A DNA stretch of 64,000 bases, from the NCBI GenBank assembly GCA_023014365.1, contig JAEBUN010000012.1, positions 1,054,001 through 1,118,000 of the forward strand, given 5' to 3'. The first letter of the stretch is position 1, and each line of letters starts with the position of its first letter. A model generated the notes under the pieces. The model ran no database searches. It saw nothing but the letters and a program-made list of their open reading frames with translations, and was not told the DNA's origin. The DNA is from Lepiota brunneoincarnata (lineage: Eukaryota; Basidiomycota; Agaricomycetes; Agaricales; Agaricaceae). The translations under genes were made by a program, and so were the position numbers. Positions 56,805 to 64,000 of the stretch are shown here, piece by piece.

Positions 56805-57163
56805 TGTTACGCTGGTTAGGCGTCTGCAAGGCTCAATGCAATTAACAACAAGTTACGTAACCGTTGAGTAGTGCAAGCAAGTCTAAGGTGATACCAAAGA
56901 TCAGGAACAAATATGGTGTATAACAAGACAAAGCTAGGGATTACAGGGGATACCTAGGTCTATATATACTGCTGGGGTAACTGGTGTGTGATAAAGGAAA
57001 GAATCACATGCGAACGGGCAAGAATCACAAGCCAAAAGGAAACTAACTATAGATGGGTGGTGGCATGTGATAAATAAATATAGCCGGGCGCTGACTACAG
57101 GGGTGGTGACATGTGATAAGCAAAAATAGATGGACAGGGCACGTGAAAGGGAAAATGGTAACA
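56805..57163 (-). repeat. Gypsy B 5' LTR (right copy)
   Basis: Pairs with 49495-49846. It ends GGTAACA and is followed by the duplicated target GTCCC. Confidence 0.93.
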
Positions 57164-60100
57164 GTCCCCATTGCTGGCTATGGATCAGTTATGTTCCATT
57201 CCATTCTTCCAAAAGGTCACATCAATATAACACTTCAGAATGTCCTTCACGTTCCTCAGCTGGGTGCCAACCTTGTCAGTTTAGGTGTTTTACAACAAGG
57301 GAGAGTGAGTTACTGCAGTTGTGGATTGAAGGAGTTGACACTCTCAAAAGGTGGCAATGAATTATTCTGAGCAGTCCTCACAGGGTCGACTGGTACATTG
57401 TATCATATCCAATGCACAAAAATGGGCAGCAATCTGGCTTACCTTGCCAAAGGACAACTATCCATGCATTTGTGGCATCATTGTATGGGTCATTTAAACC
57501 CTTGGATCATCGACTCAATGTGCTGTGATCACTTTGTGAAAGGCTTGGACATTTATGCACCTTGTGAGTTTGACCATCTGTGCAGCGGTTGTGTGAAAGG
57601 AAGTCTCACCGTCTGCCTATGCCTGATGTAAGCTCAAGTCATTATTCTAAGATGGAATTACTGGTACTTGACCTGACTGGACCAATGTCTGTTGTGAGCT
57701 GGGATGGGTATTTATACGCACTCATCATTGTGGAGGTTAGCTGCTGTTATGCCTGTAGGTCATCTCTTGAAAGACAAAGAGGAAGCTGGTGTTGCTGTTT
57801 GGGATATTGTGGCCATGTTGGAACAACAATCTGGTCTGAAGACTCACCATCTCTGAAGTGACAATGGGTCTGAATTTGTCAACTCTGCAATGAATCAATT
57901 CTGTTGTTGCAATGGCATCATTCATGAAACAACCATCCCTTACCTCCCTGAGCAAAATGGCATCACTGAGCATACCATTGCCATTTTCTTTGAAATGATC
58001 TAGTGCATGTTGCACACCAGTGGCATGAACCTGCATTTCTGGGGTGAAGCTTTCATGTATGCTGTCCACATTTGCAGTTTAACACTCACCTCTGGTTTAA
58101 AGGGTATCACCCCTTATGAGGCGTGGACTGGACACAAACCTGATATTTCCCATCTTCGGATCTTTGGATCTCTTGGTTGGGCTCATGTTCCCAAGCTGGT
58201 GTGTAAAGGCAAGTTGGAGTCAAGGGCAGTGAAGGTTCAGATGCTTTGATGGTGGACTGATGAGGCCAAGGGATATTGTCTTGAGGATTTGGAGAATGGC
58301 AAGTTGATTGCCTCTCATGACATCCAGTTTTATAAGGATGATGCCCCCAGCAAGTAAGCTATTGTGGATGTTGATGAACTGATGGTCTCACCTGAGACAG
58401 TTGATCATTTGGTTGGTGATGCCATTGCAGCAGATGTTCCCAAGCTTGGTCCAACCACCACTCTTCCCATGGCTGTCCCCCCAGATCCTGTGCCTACCAT
58501 TGACATTGAATGTCTGGTTACCCCTTCCCATGAGGTTTCAAGTGGGAGCCTCCCTCAGCTGCCACCTGCACCTAGAAAATCTAATTGTGTACACAAACCT
58601 GTCAAGTGCCTTGGGTTCTTGGCTGTCAATGATACATTTTCCTTAAATGGAAGTGTGAACTTTGCCTTTGTTGCTGTTGCCAATGAACCTCACACTTACC
58701 AGGAAGCCCTTCATTCTCCCTACTTGAAGCAGTGGGAGAGTGCTATTGAGTCTGAGTTTGCTCAATTGAAGAGGGCTGGCATTTTTGAATGGGTGGATGA
58801 CTTACCCAAGGGAAAGAAAGCAGTTGGAAGCTGAATTGTCCTCAAGGAGAAACTGGATGGACATGGGAAACAAGTTAAGTTCAAAGCTCAGATCATAGCT
58901 AAAGGCTTCTTGCAGATACCTGGAGAGGACTTCACCAAAACCTTCTCATCCATTGCCAAGTTCACCACTCTCCACATTTTCCTCACCCTTGCTGCCTATT
59001 TAGACTTTGATATTCATCAAGTCAATGTCATCACTGCCTACTTGCAAGGAGATCTCGACGAGGAGATATACATGGAGGTACCAGATGGTGTTGAGAAGTT
59101 GGGGACCAGAGGTCACTATTGGAGGTTGCAAAAGGCCTTGTATGGTCTGAAGCAAGCTGGGAGGCAATGGAAGAAGAGATTACATGAAGTTTTGACTAAG
59201 CTCAACTTCATCCATGCATTTGCTGATGACTGTTTATACATCAGGTGAGAAAATGGGAAGATTACTCTCCTTGTACTTGTCTACATTGATGACATGGCAG
59301 TTGCTGGCCCTGGTAGCACTTGCATTATCTTGTTCAAGACTGCTCTCAGCCAAGACTTCGAGATAACTGACCTAGGCAAGCTCAAATATATGTTGGGCAT
59401 TCTTGTTACCTGGGATTGCCCCAATCACCTTGTTTACCTTAATCAGTCAGCATATATCCACCAAATCCTTGTGTGTTTTTGCATGCAGAATGCTGCTCCT
59501 GTCTCTACTCTGCTTGCTGTGAAGCATGAACTCTCAATCTCTCAATCTCCCAAGACCGAAGCCAAGAAACAAAGAATATGCAGGTGATATTCATTACCTC
59601 TCACTCATTGGCTCTCTTCTCTTCACTACTCAGACTTGACTGGACATCCAGTTCACAGTCAGCTTAGTTGCCCAGTTTGGCAGGAATCCTGGCATAGCCC
59701 ACTTAGAGGCTGCAAAGTGTATTTTGCACTACATCAAGGGTACTGCAAATTTCAACCTTGTCTTGGGTAGGTGTGGGAACAATTCCTTCAATCTTGTTGG
59801 TTGGACAGACTTGAGTTGGGTCCAAGATCCTGACGATCAAAGGTCTGTTGGCAGTTTTGTATTTGACGTGGCCAGTAGCTCCATCTCATGGTCCTCAAAG
59901 AAACAGCTGACTGTTGCCACTTCCTCCATCAAGGCCAAATATATTGCATCTGCCAATGCTACAAAGGAAGCCATTTGGCTTCATACCCTACTTGAGGAGC
60001 TCAATTTCCCACAGATGATGGCAACTGTCATTCATGGCTGACAACCAGGGCTGCATTGCCCTTGCCAGTAACCCCATTGCCCATTCACACACCAAACACA

Positions 60101-60264
60101 TTGACATACAACATCACTTTATCTGTGAACGCATCAAACATAACAAATTCAAGCTCCATTTTGTCTCTATGAAGGATATGCTAGCAGACATATTCACCAA
60201 AGCCCTCCCATGCGATGCTTTCGTAAAATTTCATGCCAGTCTTGGCATGGTTGCTCTCAACTGA
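57164..60264 (+). pseudogene. Copia protease end, integrase, reverse transcriptase and RNase H
   Basis: This continues the frame cut at 49494: a GAG-pre-integrase part (NVLHVPQLGANLVSLG, LWHHCMGHLNPWI, CSGCVKGS), the integrase core (DNGSEFVNSAMNQF, PYLPEQNGITEH) at 57.6-58.0 kb, then reverse transcriptase (HQVNVITAYLQGDLDEEIYM, ALYGLKQAGRQW, active site YIDDMAVAG near 59284-59310), and RNase H (GWTDLSWVQDPDDQRSVG, DNQGCIALASNPIAHSHTKH) to the stop near 60264. At least nine stops or frameshifts are visible, several of the CGA to TGA or CAG to TAG type. Confidence 0.93.
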
Positions 60265-60282
60265 TGTCTCACTGAGTAGGAG

Positions 60283-60508
60283 TGTTGAAATGCGATCATT
60301 CAGCTAATAGGAGTACATAGTTTCTCCCTCTCATTTAAGTAGCCTACCAAAATGGCCTAGGATCCAGTCTTCCTTACTGGATCCTAGGTGAGTAGTATAT
60401 TGCATCATGTCTCTGTTAAATACTGATAGTCTTCCTTACTGGATCCTAGCGATCCTATCTTATATATTCTGTGTCTGACGTATCTACTGTATGCTTTGAT
60501 TCTCATTA
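60283..60508 (+). repeat. Copia 3' LTR
   Basis: Starts TGTTGAAATGCG and ends TTCTCATTA. It contains the hairpin at 60357-60387 and a partial repeat of it, and is followed by AGAGA, the target duplication. Confidence 0.9.
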
Positions 60509-60985
60509 AGAGAGGGGGGCAGGTCATGCTGTGGTGCAGAGGCAGTCAGACATCCCTGGTTGGGACTCGGTGCAAATGAGTCAGACATTGGTCCCAGCTG
60601 ACAGCCATACCAATGTTGATGGTGTATGTGGTCTGTCTCCCTGTGAATTTGGAGCAATTGCACACTGTCTCACATACAACATGTGAGCAACATGTTTTCT
60701 GCATAACATTGACAGCTAAAAGCCTTTTGTTCTTACCTGGTTATTGACCTTGCCAAGGCAAGGTGACAATGCAAGGTGATCCATGCTCCAGTATGCCATT
60801 TTCCTGGTTCCATTCCTCCAGCATATATAGTCACTCATCATTCCTTAGCCAGGCTGCAAACAACCTTGAATCAGGACCATATGCTGGTTGCTCAGGCCAA
60901 TCTTGCCTGGCAACTTGTCTTTGTTGGCACCTCTATCATTGCGGCTCAGGTTCATGGTCCCAATACTCCAATCTGACAACCACAA
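60509..60985 (+). repeat. Segment A, right part, CpG-depleted
   Basis: This is the continuation of 47888-48065 on the other side of the Copia element, inverted relative to 15390-14885. Where the 15 kb copy has CpG, this copy often has TG or CA: for example CCGGGCTGC against CCAGGCTGC, and CTTCGTTGG against CTTTGTTGG. Confidence 0.88.
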
Positions 60986-61276
60986 CATTGAAAAGTGGAT
61001 TACTTTTATGAGCTTGAAAACAAAGTTCATTAACAAGTTCACTAATTCCGACTTTATAAGTTTGTGGGGGAGAGGTTGTTGCAGATCTCCAGAAATATAT
61101 TCAATTCTAATGTTTTTAGGGTTTTGGTAAATTATTCTCTTAGTCTCCAACTAGACAGACAGTTGTCCTATCTGAATACAATGGGAACATTGACAGTCAT
61201 TACTATATAATATATTAACTAATATCTTCACAATTCGATAAGTCAGGCAAAACACAAGCTTTTGCAATCAGTGAAC

Positions 61277-61590
61277 CTCCATAGACCTAGCAGACAATGT
61301 GTTCTAACAGGCCCTAGTGTACTATGTCCTTTTCTCTTGGCAATACTATAAATTTATACTACCCAGTGAGATAGGCTTTTGACAAGCTCCTGCAGTAAGT
61401 GTCTTTAAGCTAGTAGGCCTAGCAGACAATGTTATCTAACAGGCCCTAGCACACTACAGCTTCTGAACAAATGCAATAAAACTTTATACTACTCAGTGAG
61501 ACAGGCTTTTGGTGAGCTCCTGCAGTAAGTGTCTTTAAACTAGATAGACCTAGTGGACAGCATTTTCAACAGGCCCTAGCATACTATGTT
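61277..61590 (+). repeat. Tandem repeat of about 125 bases, nearly 2.5 units
   Basis: Units begin near 61277, 61413 and 61543, each with TAG(A/G)CCTAG(C/T), then a purine-rich stretch, then AACAGGCCCTAGC. The two full units end with GAGCTCCTGCAGTAAGTGTC- or AGCTCCTGCAGTAAGTGTCT-like sequence. The third unit is incomplete. It looks like a short satellite or a repeat within an LTR. Confidence 0.8.
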
Positions 61591-61599
61591 TGCTTCTCA

Positions 61600-62440
61600 A
61601 TTAAACGGCTCTACAATTCAATGGTATACTTCTGAGGCAAGGCCTCTAAGAGGAACCCAAAGAAGCAGGAGTTTAGTGAACTTTCTACTTAAGAACAGAA
61701 GAGTTGTATCAACTCATATTCAGCTCTTGAGTCAAGCAGAAGGGTCTGTCAATATCTCAATCATTTCAAAGGGTCTGGTTTTTAAGAGTATAACTCTTTA
61801 AGTCTCTGGTGGTCTATGACCAAAGAAAATCATGTAAAATTGCTTTGTATTCCTATTCTAATCAACCATACAGGCAGGGGGGGGAAATAGGCAAGTGGTT
61901 TCTTGCCTCCCATGTAATTTACAGACAAGTTTTTATAACAATATACAATTAACTTATGGGTATACCTGAAACAAGCCTTCAGCTTCATCATTTTATTGTC
62001 TCCTCATCATTTAGGAGCATCATTCTAGGAGTTCCAATATCAGCAACATAATTTGCTCTCAGGAACTTGCTCCCTAAGTGCCTGGTTATTTATATCACAG
62101 CCAGTTGGGTTAGCAAGTTTCCTTGCTAACTCTTATCTAAGGGTTTTTATCTCTTTCTTGGATTCTCCACACCCAGATTCTCAACCCTAATGTCCTAAAA
62201 GTTCACTTCCATAGCCTTCAGGCAGTAAGCTAATATTAGAATTTAATTAGCTTCTTTCATTCTTATCAATCTTTATTTTCTAGTCCATCATTTCTGGTCT
62301 CTTTTGTTACTATGAGGGAGCATCCATCCCTGAGTACCCTCTTGGATACTCCCATCTGATCTTTTATCTTTCAATACCATCAGAGCTGTTCCAAGGGGAC
62401 ATTCTTATCAGGGCATTAGCTAATCCCTACATTCTTTTGT
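61600..62440. other. AT-rich non-coding stretch
   Basis: No gene is seen. It replaces the LTR, leader and first half of gag expected upstream of the right-hand Gypsy A copy, so it may be another inserted sequence, but I found no terminal repeats. Confidence 0.4.
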
Positions 62441-62444
62441 CAAG

Positions 62445-63171
62445 ATTATACTGCAAGGCAATTGATTGCTGCATTGCCATGAAAATTGACAAATTAGAGA
62501 ACCCTCTGACAACCATCACTGCTTGGTACACCTGAGCAAACAAACTTGATGACAATTTCCACCACATCAATGCCTTATACAGCACCCCCAAAAACATGTT
62601 CCCACAAAGAAATCAATATCAACCCAACCGCAGACCAAACCATCCCAATAACAATGTGCCATATGCACAGTTTTACCAAAGAAGTAATGCTCCATGATTT
62701 ACACCATGCAATCTGCATGCAATAGAAATAGACCAGACCACAATGGAAGAAGGATATGAAGATCCTTATCCTGAGATTCCACAACCAGAATACACCAAAG
62801 GAGACCCTGTCCAAGAATCATTGGAACTAGATACAGTTGTCACTGGACAACAGATGAAAGCTTATCAGAAGCAAGTATGCTTCTGATGTGGAGCAAATGA
62901 CTATTGAGTTAGTAAATGCCCACATCCACTACTTGCCAGATGCTTCCCAGGAATGTGTACTAATCCACCACACCCAGCCAGAAACCCAAATTGCACTCCT
63001 TTCCAAGGAAATAAGCCTAATCCTGGCTTTAAACCCCAATAATGCAAGTACTCCCTTGCCATGGCAGAAGTAATATCCCAAATATGCCAAATGGTTGATG
63101 AACTTGACCCCAAGTTACAACAAGAACTCCATTCCACACTAGCTAAGGATCTGGAGATGTGTCCATTCTAG
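62445..63171 (+). pseudogene. Gypsy A Gag, second copy, 5'-truncated and decayed
   Basis: This corresponds to about residue 335 onward of the gag at 185-1924 and ends with the same MCPF and stop at 63169-63171. Internal stops occur, including one in the zinc knuckle where CGA has become TGA and another where TGG has become TGA. Most differences are C to T or G to A. The first half of gag is missing. Confidence 0.9.
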
Positions 63172-63239
63172 GATTTTTAAAATGGAATGCTGTTGATTGA
63201 TGCGCCCCTGCACATTCCAGAACTCAGAAGGACTTTACA

Positions 63240-64000
63240 TACTCTCACTCCCAGAAGGACAACTTCTCAATAAACTCTGTACAATTACAACTTTCCCCAA
63301 ATAAACAATCCCTTTGCTACCCATCAAGATTTGGAGTGAATGGACATCAAAACCCATGGCTATCACCTCCCTGATAGACTCAGGAGCCCAAGGGAATTTC
63401 ATTTCCCACAAAGTCATTGAATGACATGGTTATCAAACCAAACAGCTGGACCAACCAATTCCCCTCAGTAATGTGGACAGAACTGACAATCAACATGGCA
63501 AGATCCATGAATACATCAAAATCAGGACCATCATTGATGGAAGAGACTATATGCTAGAAGCATACATCACAAACACCAGTGAGAAAGACCTCATCATTGG
63601 ATTTCCCTGGTTGGAACAATACAATCCCAACATCAACTGGAAAACCAAAACATTCTCTTGGAAACCCCAAATTGACCACCAAGAATTTTCCAAACTCCTC
63701 AGAACCCTATGACAACCTGTCAAACTTAACTCCATCACCATGGACATAATGGCTGGAAAAACCTCTCAACCTGAGGACAACCCAGAAGAATACATCAACC
63801 TCTCAAACTTTGATCTTGACACCTTCTCTTTAGAAAGAGAAATGAATCCAATGCTTCTAACCCCACTAGAAGTAAATGCCAAAGCTACACATGCCACAAT
63901 GCTCCACAATGAGCAATACAACCTGATAAAATCAGTAAACCAAAAAGGAAAACAACCAGAATCAAACAAGGAACCACCTGAGATCCCCCAGAGGTTCACC
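63240..64000 (+). pseudogene. Gypsy A Pol start with aspartic protease, running off the window
   Basis: Pol begins after the gag stop in another frame (LPEGQLLNKLCTI). The protease motif is SLIDSGAQGNFIS near 63370, followed by DRTDNQHGKIHEYIKIRTII and a conserved LIIGFPWLEQYNPNINW block near 63590, then an acidic linker leading toward reverse transcriptase beyond 64000. Stops near 63300, 63423 and 63711 mark decay. It corresponds to what is missing off the left edge of the window. Confidence 0.88.

Larger units (their letters stand above)
49495..57163 (-). mobile_element. Ty3/Gypsy chromovirus-type element B, complete length
   Basis: LTRs at 49495-49846 and 56805-57163 are highly similar and have TGTTAC..GTAACA ends. 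The 5-base target duplication GTCCC is perfect. Genes lie on the minus strand in the order gag (from 56114), protease, RT, RNase H, integrase, chromodomain (to 51064), then an extra zinc-knuckle region (51035-49857). It is 7669 bases long. Stops and frameshifts in every gene make it inactive, yet the LTRs have changed little, so the insertion is younger than the Copia element it hit. Confidence 0.95.
48066..60508 (+). mobile_element. Ty1/Copia element, split by a Gypsy insertion
   Basis: LTRs at 48066-48359 and 60283-60508 flank a gag-protease-integrase-RT-RNase H gene order, the Copia signature. Target duplications AGAGA lie at 48061-48065 and 60509-60513, and an empty copy of the target is at 14885-15575. 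The coding region is interrupted at 49494 by the Gypsy element 49495-57163 and resumes at 57169 in the same frame. The Copia part alone is about 4.8 kb. Frameshifts and stops show it is inactive. Confidence 0.95.

Noticed and set aside
49490..57168. Copia and Gypsy parts as one chimeric element
   Set aside because: Opposite gene orientation, complete LTRs around the inner part and the GTCCC duplication show simple nesting.
1..64000. tRNA, rRNA or CRISPR arrays
   Set aside because: I looked for tRNA T-loop motifs, rRNA-like segments and regularly spaced repeats and found none. The only tRNA-related sequence is the Copia primer site.

Overview
The window looks like nuclear DNA of a basidiomycete fungus, most likely an Agaricomycete. 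The signs are genes cut into many small exons by short GT..AG introns, two adjacent genes of the multi-pass membrane families DUF6534 and DUF6533 (typical of mushroom-forming fungi), a secreted mycocypin-like beta-trefoil gene, a LysM gene, a TOK-type potassium channel, an NCS1 purine/cytosine permease, and Agaricomycete-style Ty3/Gypsy, Ty1/Copia, Tc1/mariner and pogo elements. The species cannot be named from this alone. All family names come from motif recognition, not a database search.

Layout. Positions 1-12.2 kb are a transposon block: the 5' end of a Gypsy element on the minus strand with an intact 579-codon gag, a decayed spliced orphan gene, a Tc1/mariner element whose arms are themselves MITE-like, and a pogo-like transposase gene interrupted by a nearly complete mariner copy. 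Positions 12.3-30 kb are a CpG-rich patchwork of duplicated segments: a small secreted cysteine-containing protein gene in two copies (one intact, one broken), a copied fragment of the permease gene, a short pogo derivative whose empty target site survives 11 kb away, and a 1.3 kb inverted repeat whose arms each carry a decayed Zn2Cys6-like gene start. Positions 28-45.5 kb hold the ordinary host genes: mycocypin-like, DUF6534, DUF6533, LysM (frameshifted), NCS1 permease, a 161-residue unknown and the two-pore potassium channel. Positions 48-60.5 kb are a Copia element split in the middle of its coding region by a 7.7 kb chromodomain Gypsy element of opposite orientation; both insertions have clear target-site duplications. 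The right edge holds a satellite-like tandem repeat and a decayed second copy of the left-edge Gypsy family, in the opposite orientation.

Most interesting points. The Copia primer-binding site is the complement of the initiator-tRNA anticodon loop and contains the gag ATG. The inner Gypsy carries a third coding region with two zinc knuckles between its chromodomain and its LTR. Three insertions can be checked inside this one window because an empty or complete copy of the target is present, and a duplicated host segment has lost CpG sites only where it lies beside the transposons.
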